Source of the DNA: Kalmusia sp. IMI 367209
Taxonomy: Eukaryota; Ascomycota; Dothideomycetes; Pleosporales; Didymosphaeriaceae
Direction: 5' to 3'
DNA length: 64,000 nt
Assembly (NCBI GenBank): GCA_027946365.1
Contig: JAPEUQ010000003.1
Span: forward strand, 1,240,001-1,304,000
The notes below the pieces were generated by a model. It saw nothing but the letters and a program-made list of their open reading frames with translations, was not told where the DNA came from and did no database searches. The position numbers and the translations under genes are program-made. Below are positions 45,763 to 57,702 of this stretch, one piece after another (the first letter of the stretch is position 1; each line of letters opens with the position of its first letter).

Positions 45763-48394
45763 CTAGAAGTCATCATCATCCATGTCTTCGTTACCCGCCT
45801 CGATGAATACAAGCCGTGTGCCTTCTCCGGTCGTTTGCCAGACCTATGAGATCCGTTAGTTCTTGAAGCGCTTGGGTGAGGATACAGCAGAAACTTACAT
45901 CTAGCATAGCATACTCGTCAATGGTCTGCTCGAATTGGTCTGCCGTGAAACCCTTGGCAAGTACTCTCTCCCTGACCCTGCGCAGATCCAGCTCTCCGCG
46001 GCTCCCATCTCCAACAGCAGCGGCACCACTTGCCTCCATCGTCTTGATGAGATGATAGATCTTGCTGCTCGGCGTATGGTCATCTCTACGATTCTCGTCG
46101 GTGTACAGACTAGCCTTGCTGACCTCAACAAGCCGAAGAGCCTCATCGACATCCTCGGTGATAACCTCTTCAGCGAACCGCAGACGAGCCAGAGCTTGTG
46201 ACAAACGGAGAACACCTAGTAAAGTACGAGATGAAGTGTAGGTGAAGGCCTTCTTGGTACCCTCGTCGCGCTTCTGTTGCTGTCGCATGCGAACATATGC
46301 ACCAACCATGTAATCTGAAACCTCCTTGGGAATGGTAGGTCGGTATGACCGTGCTCGAGCTACCCATTGACGTACTTCTGCAGGGCTAAAGACAACACCA
46401 CCGGGAGCCTCGGGATGAGCGTTATGCATATGAACGTGAGTAACGTGGCGAGCAAGCTCCTCGTCCGAGTCTCGCGAAGGGGTATCAAGAATCAGGAATA
46501 GAACATCGAAACGAGACAAGAGCGCAGCGGGAAGGTTTATGTTCTCAACCGGTGATATGCGTGGGTTGTAGCGGCCATACAGAGGGTTAGCCGCAGCTAG
46601 GATTGACGTACGGGCATTGAGAGTCGTCGTTATGCCGGCTTTGCTGATTGAAATGGTCTGTTGCTCCATAACTTCGTGAATTGCGGTTCGATCGCCGTCA
46701 TCCATTTTATCGAACTCATCGATACAGCACATGCCATTATCAGCTAGGACAAGGGCACCTCCTTCAAGCACCATCTCATCGGTGACGGGATCTCGCATGA
46801 CGGCAGCAGTCAAACCGACTCCACTGCTTCCGCGACCAGTAGTGTAGACACCACGAGGTGCAACCTTGGTGATGTATTTGAGAAGTTGCGATTTGGCCAC
46901 ACCAGGATCGCCCATCAAACAAACGTTGATATCACCTCGAATGCGCATTCCGTCGCCGACTTCTTTCGTCACACCACCGATGAGTTGTAGAAGCAGCGCT
47001 TTCTTTACATCGACGTGCCCGAAGATTTCAGGCGCGATTGAACGGGAGAGATATTCATACAGCTGGCCGGTCCGCTCCAGCTCGTTCATCCGTTTCAAAG
47101 TGGGCTGTGCCAGGACGATATCGTCGTAAGCTTTCTTGTGCTGCATGACGTATTGCGCTTCCAGATATGTATCGGTGAGTAGCCCAGCTCGGATGGCTTT
47201 GAAGCCCGTGTACGGGGTGGGTAGGAAGATACCGGCAACATCAATAACATCGCCAGGATTAATTTGTCGCACCAGATCGCCGTGGCAATGGATCGTCAAC
47301 TGTCTGGGAATATGACCAACAGGGACTTGATCAGCCATTTCTTGAATCTTGACTTCCTGGAAAGGCAGAAATTTGGACGCGCGAGTGGACAAAAAGAGTT
47401 GACCTTTGGTGTTGTTCTTTTTGCAGTCCGAGGAAGGACACTCTACCAAAGGAGTAAATTGTTTACTCGTCACAGGCTGAAAGATCTCGCATCCGCAACG
47501 ATCGCAAGAGTACGCGTTGACCTGAATTGCGGGCTTGACATCCGACACCCTAGTTGAAATGCCGCGAACGGTGATGAGATGGCCTAGATGTTCTCCTCGG
47601 ACGTTCCTCACAGCTAAAGCCTTCATGCTACGCTGACTGCTAGCACCTGAAGGTATTATGGGCTTGAAGTTCAAAGTGTAACGGCGAGTCAAAGCAGGTG
47701 GGAATATCAGCTCCGGTGGAGCCTGGGCACCATCTTCGCCTCCCTGTTGCTCCTGCATCTTCTCGTTGCGCTTCGAGCGTTGGGTCATAATTATGTCTAG
47801 GACATCGTCTTTGAAGCTGTGATTGTGAGCAGAATCCTAAATGCCAATGGGAGCATCGTACTTGGGTTCTTTCGAGGGCTGTGGTAGTAGTTTATCTACA
47901 GCTCTGGAAAAAATCTCAATATAGTGGTGGCAGTTCCGTTCGATTGACTCGATTAGCTTGTACTGAGCTTCGGCATCTGTGGCTTTTTCCCCACTTGTTG
48001 GTGTTAGTGTCTGGTCATCGCAGCGGGGATGGTGGGGCGCACAGTGTCCAGGTCGTTCAAATCAATGAGGACGTTGGTCCTTGTTCTGTCCGCAACATCC
48101 TGCAGCATCTCCATGTATTTAGCCTTGGTACGGCGGCGTCGCTGATCTGGCGCGGGGTCGTCGGACTCATTGAGCATATCGTATTCTTCGCTGTCGCCGT
48201 CGCCATTGGCATTGATATTTAGGCCTTCGAGCTGCTCCGCCGCTTCTGTTGACGACGACTTGAAATTCTGTAGGAAGTCCACGAAGGCGGCTAGAGCAAC
48301 ATTCATCAGCTAGAGTTCTGAAGCTTTTTGTGTGGGCCCTCGAACCTTCCTGTTCCTCGTAGTTAACGAGCGACTTCTCCGTCAGAAGCGCCAT
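45763..48394 (-). CDS. MCM7: DNA replication licensing factor MCM7
   Basis: Five exons: 48394-48346, 48290-48043, 47962-47862, 47816-45899, 45843-45763. They sum to 2397 nt, or 798 residues. The N-terminus [16 protein letters not shown] runs into [10 protein letters not shown], and exon 4 starts [18 protein letters not shown], both as in the family. The N-terminal zinc finger (CDRCG...ECPSSDC) and the AAA+ MCM core follow: Walker A GDPGVAKS, Walker B CIDEFDKM, Arg finger SRFD. The short last exon ends in an acidic tail, DMDDDDF. MCM7 is part of the MCM2-7 helicase that licenses origins in G1 and unwinds DNA in S phase. The exon 2-3 intron (80 nt, donor GTGCGC) is the least certain; it has an ACTAAC branch site, and no other join keeps the frame. 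The first intron's GTTCGA donor is weak. The gene is divergent from PEX1. Confidence 0.93.
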
Positions 48395-48512
48395 TGCTCC
48401 TAAAAGGACTATAGAGATCGCGCGACGTGCGATTGTGTTCCTAGATCGGGTTGCGCGGAGGGGAAGCGGTCGCAATACTAGAGACGGGGCTGGCGTTGTA
48501 GGCGCGTTGGAG

Positions 48513-48519
48513 TTTCGCG
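48513..48519 (-). promoter_or_regulatory. SCB/E2F-like CGCGAAA element upstream of MCM7
   Basis: On the minus strand the bases read CGCGAAA, fitting the CRCGAAA box bound by G1/S factors (SBF in yeast). It sits about 120 bp before the MCM7 ATG in a CG-dense stretch. Such control is expected for MCM genes, but a 7-mer alone is weak evidence. Confidence 0.3.
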
Positions 48520-48548
48520 TCGCGCGTCGACAGGGGCAAGATGCACTG

Positions 48549-48553
48549 ATTGG
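48549..48553 (-). promoter_or_regulatory. CCAAT box in the MCM7-PEX1 promoter
   Basis: ATTGG on the plus strand (CTGATTGGCTGA context) is an inverted CCAAT box, about 155 bp from the MCM7 ATG and 141 bp from the PEX1 ATG. It is a possible HAP-complex site serving either gene. Confidence 0.3.
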
Positions 48554-48693
48554 CTGAACGTGTACTTGTCTTCTGCCACCTGCGACCGCCTAGGGAGCTC
48601 GCCAGAACCGGCGCCGACAACCTCGGCAGCGCAGCGCAGTCGGAACCGCAAAGCAAGCTGCTAGCCGTTCACTCGTACTTCACTCTGATTGTC

Positions 48694-51600
48694 ATGGCGC
48701 CCCTCGAAGAAGCCTGCGGGCCAGGTCGTACAGGCTGAGATTGCATTGCAGCAGTCTTTGAAGAACTGCCTGGTCAATCTCCCCTCATCACTCGTTTCCG
48801 TTCTTGTGAATGCAAATACTGTATGCGACGCGCCCTTCCATTCTGCACCAACAGGCCCGCTGATGACCCCATACAGATCGCGCAAAATGTCGTTGTCGAG
48901 CTGTCATACCGCCAAACCCCTCCGCCCGGCGCCTCAGAATCGAAGAATTTGCCGCAGAAGTCCGTCTTCTTGGGATGGACGGGCATGCAGAGCAAGCGCA
49001 AACTTGCGCCAGTCGTCAGCCGTGACGGACTGAGCGGCACAAGGGGCGGTCCTGCTACAAGAGAGCAAGAGGTTCAGACCGTAGAAGTGGACATGACTTT
49101 TGCGCGCCTTATTGGACTGAATGAGGGGCAGAAGGTTGGGATAGCATTGCATGCGGACCCACCACAAGCGCATACCATCAACATCGAGCCATTGACGCCC
49201 GTGGACTGGGAGATGATCGAATTACATGCTCAATTTCTAGAACTCAACTTTCTATCCCAGATCCGAGCTCTACCCAACCCGCAGGCCCAGTCGTCGCATC
49301 CGTTGACTCTTCACTTGTCGCCAACAACCACTGCCAACATCATCGTAACCTCGGTCACTCCTGCACCTTCCGCAGAATCTCAATTTGTGAAAATATCGCC
49401 GGACGCCGAAGTAATAGTTGCTCCAAAGACACGTCAAAAGGCGGAACGGAGCTCTGGGCGTGAGAGCCGAAGTGTTGGTGGAGCTTCGAGAAAGAGTGGC
49501 AAGAGCACTGCGAGTACCGTGAGACGTCGCAGCGGTCGAGATGAACAGCCCAGTCGAGGCGTGGTATTCCTTCGGGGCGTGGATCGAAGTGTAGCACAAG
49601 ATTGGTTCGACGAGGACGATGCTCCCGGTGCAGAAGGGCTCAGGATATGGGTGGACAAGGATGTGCTCCTGACAAAAGCATTGAGAGGAGTCACATGGGT
49701 GTCAGTGGCCGTTGTGAAACCAGCAGGTCTACAGGAGCCCGTTGATATGTCTAAGGAGCAGGAACAGGAGAAGCCAGCTGCGAGAGTGGTAGCAAGGGTT
49801 GGAACATGGGAAGACGCGCCCGACAGCCGCCATGTTGCCCTGTCTGCTGATATCTGCCGCGTCTTAGGTTGCGAAGGCTTCATTGGAGGCCTGGTTCGCT
49901 TGGAAGCTGCTCCTAACCAGACCGCGAAACCATCGTCCATCAAACCCCAAAATTCTAGCTCGAAAGATAAGGACTCTTTTGTTAAGACAATCAAGATCCT
50001 TCCGTTTTCCACTGCTGCTAGCCAGACAAATAATTCATTACGGTTTGGTGGCGAGTCGAAGCAGGAGCAGGAGGAGGCAGTTCAGCGAATCAAGGCAGCA
50101 TATGGTAGGAAGAATGGTCTTCTAGATGGGCCCGTAACGGACGGGATGGTTTTGCCACCGATGAGCGACTCAACTCTGGGCTGGCAGGGTGGCATGGTAC
50201 GGTTTGATCCGCCGCAACCTCCTACAGGCACGGCCTGGGTCTTATTCCCAGAGCGGAAACCTACTTTTGAGCTTGGAGCGGAGATTGTTGCACCCTCAAG
50301 TTGGACGAGAGGTTTGCAGCAAGGGGATTCCCTTCCCTCGGTACACCCAACACTAGTTGGGATCGATCCACTCATCGGTCAATTGCGGTCACATCTGACA
50401 CATAGTTCCTCAGTGTTACTTACAGGAGGCCTGGGTGCTGGTAAGACAAACTGCGCTCAGCTTCTTGCTCATCAGTTGCGCACGGAATTCCTCTTCAACA
50501 CTGTTTATTACTCTTGCCGCAAGCTTGTTACCGATGAGACAAGAGTTTCGACTATCAAAGAGACGCTCACTCGACTATTTGCATCCGCGGCTTGGGGTGC
50601 CAGATCTGGCGGTAATGCCATTGTCATCCTAGATGATCTAGACAAGCTCTGCCCAGTTGAAACCGAATTGCAAGTGGGCAATGAGAACGGACGAAGCCGA
50701 CATGTTAGCGAAAGTATTGTCAGCATCGTTCGTCAGTATTGCACTCTAGGTTCCGGAGTTGTATTATTAGCTACAGCACAGGCCAAGGAAGCCCTCAACA
50801 ATGTTATCGTTGGTGGGCACATTGTACGAGAGATTGTGAGTTTAAAGGCGCCCAACAAAGATGGCAGGAGAAAAGTTCTCGAAATGCTAGCTCGTCGAGA
50901 TGCGAAGCCTCAAGAACTGACATCAAATGGCGTACCTCCTTCTGGACATGCATTCCCAGCATCGCCTTCGAATAGCCGCCCTAGTACCTCGCATCGAAGT
51001 CAGCCAGGTAGCTCGAGCATACAGTACTACGAAGCTGGATCCGAAGAAGATGGATTTGTGGTGGATTCGACTATCGACTTCCTGGATCTTGCTGGACAAA
51101 CCGATGGATACATGCCCGGTGATCTAGTTTTGCTCACGTCACGCGCGCGAAACGAAGCCCTCATCCGCTCAGTCACGGACTCCTCCAGCTCAACTTCGAT
51201 ATCATTGACAAGGGAAGACTACACTCAGGCCCTGGCCGGTTTCACGCCAGCGTCCCTTCGAAATGTGACCCTACAATCCTCCACGACGAAGTGGGATTCG
51301 ATAGGTGGTCTTCATACAACACGCCAAATACTACTGGAAACATTACAATACCCAACGACCTATGCACCCATATTTGCGCAATGCCCTTTGCGCCTTCGGT
51401 CCGGCCTTCTTCTATATGGATATCCCGGATGCGGCAAAACTTTGCTGGCATCTGCTGTAGCAGGTGAATGCGGGCTCAACTTCATATCAGTCAAAGGTCC
51501 GGAGATCTTGAATAAGTACATTGGTGCATCCGAAAAGTCTGTTCGGGACTTGTTTGAGCGTGCCGAAGCAGCCAGACCATGTGTTCTCTTCTTTGACGAA

Positions 51601-52479
51601 TTCGACTCGATTGCCCCCAAACGAGGCCATGATTCGACGGGCGTTACTGACCGCGTCGTCAACCAGCTGCTCACTCAGATGGATGGTGCCGAAGGTCTGA
51701 GTGGTGTATATGTCTTGGCTGCTACCTCCCGACCGGATCTAATTGATCCGGCTCTTCTTCGCCCAGGACGTTTAGACAAGAGTCTCATATGCGATATGCC
51801 AGCACTGGAAGAGCGCATCGATATATTGAAGGCAGTCACGCGCAAGTTGCATCTCACTCCGTCCCTTTTGGAAAGTGGTCCAGAAGGAGAGAACCTGCGC
51901 GAAATTGCGGAACGCACTGAAGGGTATTCTGGTGCGGATCTTCAAGCTGTTGTCTACAATGCACAACTTGAAGCCATTCACGATGTGCTGGGCGACACTG
52001 AACTTGGTGACCCGACCAAGAGCGGTGATGCAAAGAAGAAGACAAGCTCTGACGGGTTGGGCAAGCAAGGGAAGGAGAATCGCATCCCGGAATTCACCCA
52101 TTTCCGCTTCGGCGACTCCAACACGGCACCTGATGCTCCCAAGGCTCTTCCCAACAGCCAGCTGAGCGAGCGTGCTCTAATTGCGCAAAAGATTCAGGGT
52201 CTGCAGGCTATGCGCAGGAAGCAGAAACAGCTCCAGCACCAACAACGGCCTGGTAGCAAGGACGAAGATGACGGTCCAAAGATGGAAGATGACAGAAAAG
52301 AGCCTCAGATCCAGTGGTCGCACATCGAGAGCTCATTAGCAACTACGCGGAGCAGCATCAGCGCACAAGAGCGGCGCAGGCTTGAGGGCATCTACAGAGA
52401 GTTTGTTGTTGGGCGCAACGGAGAAATGCCCAGCGGCCAGGGCGGGACAGAAATTGGCGGTAGGACGAGCCTAATGTAA
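48694..52479 (+). CDS. PEX1: Peroxisomal biogenesis AAA ATPase PEX1
   Basis: Exon 1 ends at 48820 and exon 2 runs 48877-52479 after a 56-nt GT-AG intron; the product is about 1240 residues. The PEX1 N-domain opens KNCLVNLPSSLVSVLVNANT and joins to IAQNVVVELSYRQTP. The first AAA module has Walker A GGLGAGKT (about 555), and the second has GYPGCGKT and FFDEFDSIAPKRGHDSTGVT. The last is the PEX1-type D2 Walker B with the second region of homology. PEX1 pairs with PEX6 to pull ubiquitylated PEX5 out of the peroxisome membrane. The only sensible ATG (48694) is one base out of frame with KNCLVNLP: there is no in-frame ATG in exon 1, and an in-frame stop lies just upstream. The four-C run at 48700-48703 is the likely place of an extra base. 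Translation as drawn would therefore break near codon 4. Confidence 0.9.
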
Positions 52480-54029
52480 AGCCAATTGCGGTTCTATTGT
52501 ATATATATATATGTTGGGGTTTAACTTCGCGAATCGATGTTCAGTCAATCTGGTGTACAGTACTAGGATGAGACTCTCGAGACACATTGTAACTCGACCC
52601 ATCCCAGGATCAAAGCGCAGAATTAGAGTGAAGAGAAGGTTCAATTGATGTTCAGAACAGGCCAGCGAATGCGACGCGTGACGCGCGAGGCTCCTTGAAA
52701 CAGACGGTGCCAATGCGGGACAATGGGCGCCCCCAGACTTGGCGCAGATGACGAAAGCTTGGTGGTGATCACTGCAGCAACTCCAGGGCTCGTCTGGAGC
52801 CTCATCAGTCAGGCGGTCGCGTTTCCGGGTGCGGGCGGCGACTATTGCGCGCGGCATAAGCTCGCATGCGCCATTTGTGCATCCCCAGAAGAGGTGAGGC
52901 ATTTCCGGCAGCACCTAGCCTTGCCTTGGGGGGGTTCGGCGCCGAGGCTTGCGGGCGGCTCATTTGCGCTGGTCAGATAAGCCTCCGATGACCTAATTGT
53001 CTGCAGTGTGCGATGTGAAGGTCCGCACCGCTAGCCAGGGATGCGCGAGTGGAGCCGACGTTGGGGCGGTCGCGTTCTCTGCGAACCACGATTGCGCCGT
53101 CCGTCATCACGAGCGCACCCAGGTATGAAGTCTTGCTAGATTCTCGCGCAAGAAGCCGCCCGACGAAGCAGCTCGTGCGCGCACAGCGTCTGCGTCTGGA
53201 TTGAGCATCACAGCATCCCGAGGTCGTTCACAGCCGGTGCGGCCGCCATGCCGATCGCACACCCCCATCACTCCTTCCTTTTGGCGGCCCCGCTATTTTC
53301 TGATTGGCTGACTCGCCGGGCCTAGCTGGCTCGGCCGGCCAGCACCAGCTTGCTTTCTCCCCAACCTTTTCCAGCCTCTCTTGTCCACGCCGTTCCTCGA
53401 CCTCTCCACTGAGCCCACCTGCAACCCCTTGAGCTCAGCACATCGCCGCCCTCCAGCTACGCGATCCAGGTACGTGTTTATTTCCGTTGTCTAGGCGATC
53501 AATTGGCAATGGGGACCGTGAGCCGAACGACCCGCCGGTCCCGCGCCGCCAAACAAGACCGAACAAATGCCTCATCAAAACAGAATTTTCGGCGACCCGC
53601 TCCTCTTATAAGGCGGTCGCCCACCGCCAGACCTCCGGTTGCTCTGTTTTGGATGTTCTGTCTCGCCGCCTTTTCGAGTCCATCTCCATCCCATTGCACG
53701 CGACGCCGGCCCGACTGATCTCGCTGACCAGCCCTCGTCTTCTGCAGCTTCCGGACAGCTTCAAAGCTATCGTCAATTGACTCAATATCTGGAACCTTCG
53801 TTCTCAGTTGCAAAGGTACGCTGGAGACACCACCTGCAAAGCAATTGGAGTTCTTTGTCGGGGACCGTGACGGCTTTCCTTTCGCAACAAGTCTAGCGCC
53901 AACGACTGCTCGTTTACAAACAAGGCCCAAGCTTTTAACGCAGACTCGGCCATGTTCATCTGCCTCCTGGATCGCATTTTCAGTCTCTTTACGAACGCGC
54001 AGCTGACATCGACATAGAAAATAGTTAAA
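52480..54029. other. GC-rich region with the long leader of the small membrane-protein gene
   Basis: From about 52.7 to 53.9 kb the sequence is CpG-rich, with an inverted CCAAT box near 53303 and then a C/T-rich stretch. A good splice donor, AG|GTACGT, at about 53470 suggests an intron in the 5' UTR of the gene starting at 54030. ORFs here are compositional shadows. The PEX1 3' flank contains an (AT) run at about 52500. Confidence 0.45.
53303..53307 (-). promoter_or_regulatory. Inverted CCAAT box
   Basis: ATTGG in the context CTGATTGGCTGAC, almost the same 11 bases as around the box at 48549. It lies upstream of a C/T-rich leader, fitting a promoter for the small membrane-protein gene. Confidence 0.35.
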
Positions 54030-54269
54030 ATGGCCGCCATTGACATGTCTCTCGTCGCGCGCAGCGAGGCTGCTCTCTCCCAGCTCGTGAAGCGAAAGAA
54101 CTTCGCTGCCAGGGAACCCGGTGTCATCGTCGTGTTCGCCATCGTCGGCGCTGTCGCCATCCTCCTGATCGGTCTTCTCGTCCAGAAGAGGGTGAGCATG
54201 ACCTGACTAGTGCAGATCGACCGCAGAGCTGACCTCGTACAGATGAACGCCCGCAAGGCCACCATTTAA
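54030..54269 (+). CDS. Small single-pass membrane protein, 62 residues
   Basis: Two exons, 54030-54191 and 54243-54269, are joined across a 51-nt GT-AG intron. The protein starts MAAIDMSLVARSEAAL, then KRKNFAAREPGV. One transmembrane helix follows (IVVFAIVGAVAILLIGLLV, about 34-52), and the last exon gives a basic tail, MNARKATI. The acidic-to-basic pattern around the helix suggests a single-pass topology with a basic C-terminal side. A similar layout (a K/R-K-N-W/F ... PGVIVVF core) occurs in small fungal membrane proteins of unknown role, as far as I recall. It is too short for ordinary ORF cut-offs, but the frame, splice sites, ATG context (AAAATGGCC) and strong leader support it. Confidence 0.75.
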
Positions 54270-54990
54270 AGATACCCCGTCGGAGATGCGAGATGGACGA
54301 GACAATGATGGAGAGGGTTGAAACCGTGTACATGATTCATTGCGGATGCAATTGCTGAGGTCTGCCAACGAGGTAGTTATGGGGAGGATCTACTCGGGAC
54401 AAGATGATTTTCGGCATTTATTGCGCTGCTCCACGGGTGTATATTGTTTTTGTATACCACGTTTGCCTATGGAATGAGCTTCACCTTCGGTTGCGCTGTG
54501 GATCGGACGCCTGGTACGAAGGGTCCGTGGTAATAATAAATAGTCAGGATACCTCCAATGTGCACCCACTATGAACAAAATTCGGGAAGCTCTGCTCTAT
54601 TCATGTTCAATCTTTACCAACTAATACATAGGGCATAGCGTTGAAACGAATAATTACAAGTTCACCTGGACGTGTTCAATGTTGACCTCTCAGCATGTAT
54701 TGTGCCTTTAACTGCCAATTGGCGCTAGCGGTAGCCATTTCGTCACTCTATCCTGAGCTCGGATGCTGTCGAATACTTCGTTTCTCTATCATCCTGCTAC
54801 ATAACGGATCATAGCTCGCCTAGGCCTACCGCGTCACCATGATTACCCATCCACCTGCAGGAACTAGTCTCAATAGCTAACGAGCTTTGCGCCTTCCGGT
54901 TTGGATATCCCCGCGAGCCGTATTCCTAGCTTCCCCTTCTAAATAGCTCGCAAGGCTGAGCTTCAACAAATCCTCTCTTGACCAGAATGC
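54270..54990. other. Intergenic, before the HET-domain gene
   Basis: This 721-bp stretch contains the 3' flank of the small membrane-protein gene and the promoter of the HET-domain gene. No gene, repeat or RNA is supported. Confidence 0.5.
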
Positions 54991-57702
54991 ATGCGCATAA
55001 CTCAAACAATGCATACCCAACCCACAGACATCTCGAACCAGGAGCTAGAGATCAAACACCTTTGCGAAGATATTTGCGAAGCGTACCAAGAGGGCATTGC
55101 GGTTTGGGACAGCCGGGTCGAAAACCTGCTTATTGATCATGGGCAAGATTTGGAGTCTGCAAGAGAGTTGAGAGACAGCTTTGAAAAAGCATGGAGAGGG
55201 ATTGCAAAAACTTATATGGGGTTTTATAAGCAGGCGGGCGCGCATTTCGCGATTGGTGACTGTACGTACGAGATCTCACTTGATGGAGTGCTCGAAACTC
55301 TCGCGATGCAATCTCACCGATGCTTACCTATCTAACAATTTGTAGCTCAGGGGAAAACGCAGGAGCGCCTCGCTTCGAAGTTAAATTGTTTGAACACTAG
55401 AGTCATCGAAGTGCTTCAACAAGCCCCGGACGATGCTATTGCAGGCGTTCCATGGCTTCCTGGCTCCTTCCAGAATCAGTACAATGTCATCCGATACTAC
55501 CATCTCCAGCAACAATCCGATCATATTTGGAACGAATGCGTGAAAGCGCTTCAAGACCTCTTCTCCGAAATCTCAGCATGGGCAGTGCCCATTCATACGT
55601 TACCGCCTCTTGTAGCCAACCGACCTTCTACAAGTCCACCAATATCCGTGCATGAGGCAGAAAACTTCTTTGAACGCATCCGCGCACCTTTTCATCGGCA
55701 AAGGTACGAGTACGAGAAACTACCTACGCAGTACTCTTTCCGTCTGGTCAGGATACTCACGGCAAGACCATCCGTGACATGCGAGATCAAGACTTTCGAT
55801 CTTGTTACAAGCCCACCGCCGTTTCACGGGTTGAGCTACTGCTGGGGCAAGTATGGGCAGCACTCTGATATTTGGTGTAACGAGCAGCTATTCAAGGTCT
55901 CGTCTAATCTCAAGAAGGGACTGCAACGGTTGCACAAATATGGTGCTTGGTCTCGCGTCAAATGGTTTTGGATTGATCAGATATGTATCAATCAAAATGA
56001 TTTTGAAGAGCGCACGCAACAGGTACGTTTTATGAGGGCCATTTATCAACGTGCTCAAAATACGGTCATATGGCTCGGGTCAGACGACGCCAGCGCGCGA
56101 GGTGCCTTCTCCATCATAGGCGACCTTTATGCGCTCATGATTCAGGTGCAGAAGAAGCAGATGGCTGCCCATGTTGAGAGTCACTCACAAGCGGATGTAC
56201 AAGTGACGCTGCCACCAGAAGCAGACGAAAGATGGGCATCCCTATCCAAATTTGTGGATCTTCCTTGGTTCGAGAGATGTTGGATCATTCAGGAGGTAGT
56301 CGTTTCTCCAGGTGATCCTGTCTTACTCTGTGGTGGTTTCCAGATTCTCTGGTCTCGATTTCAGGAATCCATCGCTGGACTCCTCCAATATCACTCAAGG
56401 TTTCGAACGGACAGAGTGAAACTTATCAAAGGAATTCTAGACCTTTCATCGAAGAGTGAGGTTTGGGAGCTATCTTCATTGCTTCAATCAACGCGCCCAT
56501 TTCAAGCCACAGACCCGAGGGACAAAATCTTCGCGTTGTTGGGACTTGCGGGAGAATCAAGAACCCCAGAGAAGTGGCCAAAATCACTCATACCTGACTA
56601 TAATCGCTCAACTCAAGATGTGTATACTGCAGTGACTCTATACTGCATTGCCCGGACCAACACACTTACTGTTCTCTCTCAGGCTGGCAACACCACGGAA
56701 TCCAATGACAACTCAGGCGACGCAAGCTTCCCATCCTGGGTCCCACGATGGTATGAGGCAACCCGTGTGTGCAATATCAGCGCGTTCGAAATCACTCAGA
56801 GTCAATCTGGCTGGAAATTGCTGGTTGAGAAATTCAACTCTGCTTCTGGAGATCTAGATGTTTCTCGACATGTGCATACTCCGCTCGAAGTCCTCCGTTT
56901 GGAAGGCATACAGGTCGCGACGGTTGAATTAAGTCTCCCTGCTATCTCGCCTGAAGTAACTGGTTCCATATCGTCCACCGACTCACTACCCACAAGCTTA
57001 CATTCTAGAATGCTGAAGACTTTGCCAGAGCTCTTGACAATATGCAGATCTCACCTAATTCACCTACCTAATGAGACGTTCCTCCGAACATTCTTCCTCG
57101 TCACTACAGCCGGTCTGACCCCTGAACAAACAGATGCTCGGCACGAACCAATGACACACTTTCGTGCTTTCCTTCGCACTGCGATGCCAAGGACACCTGA
57201 AGTTGAGACTGGAGATGGTTCGCTGTACAACCTCCGCCGAGCCTTTAGATCAAATCTTAGCATATCAACGCTCACGCCAAACCTGACACCTCCTGCTTCG
57301 ACCGATTCCATTCCAGCACCAAAACTCAGCCGAGAGAGCTCCTCATCGTCGGACACTTTCGGCACCGTAGCCTTCGATTCTCCCTTTGCGCAAAGAGAAG
57401 AAGAAGCAAATCCATCGCGGTATACTTCTGCTCTCACACCGCTTCTGCATCGACGTCTCTTCATTACTTCAACAGGACATCTGGGACTAGGACCTGAGGC
57501 AATGATGTCTGGTGATGTTGTGGTCGTCTTGTTCGGTGGGAAAGTGCCATTTGTATTGAGGAGAGTTGGAGATGAGCAGTGGAAGCTGATCGGGGAATGT
57601 TATGTGAATGGATTTATGCACGGAGAGGCACTTGAACAGCAAGGAAGAAATCGTGGAGATGGGAAGAGGAGGATAGAGCATGAGTGGTTTGATTTAGTGT
57701 GA
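54991..57702 (+). CDS. Heterokaryon-incompatibility (HET) domain protein
   Basis: Two exons, 54991-55261 and 55346-57702, joined over an 84-nt intron with a CTAAC branch site, give 875 residues. The HET domain lies at about 250-400: FHGLSYCWGKYGQ, then WFWIDQICINQNDFEERTQQ and QNTVIWLGSDDASA, the three classic motifs. After it come LPWFERCWIIQEVV and ATDPRDKIFALLGLAG, also usual for the family. The C-terminus ends GDVVVVLFGGKVPFVLRRVG and GECYVNGFMHGEAL. The first 230 residues are unusual for the class: mostly helical and charged (YQEGIAVWDSRVENLLIDHG, ELRDSFEKAW), with no known domain. HET proteins can trigger cell death after fusion of unlike hyphae; whether this one does is unknown. No partner gene such as a NACHT/NLR or patatin lies beside it. 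Confidence 0.88.

Larger units (their letters stand above)
48395..48693. other. Shared divergent promoter, MCM7 and PEX1
   Basis: About 300 bp separate the two ATGs. The region is GC-rich and carries a CGCGAAA element (48513-48519) and an inverted CCAAT box (48549-48553), each listed separately. Confidence 0.5.

Noticed and set aside
45565..45849. Plus-strand ORF overlapping the MCM7 3' end
   Set aside because: It runs antisense to the last MCM7 exon and has no recognisable feature.
52471..52980. ORFs on both strands past PEX1
   Set aside because: They lie in a CpG-rich promoter-like region, overlap one another, and carry no domain.
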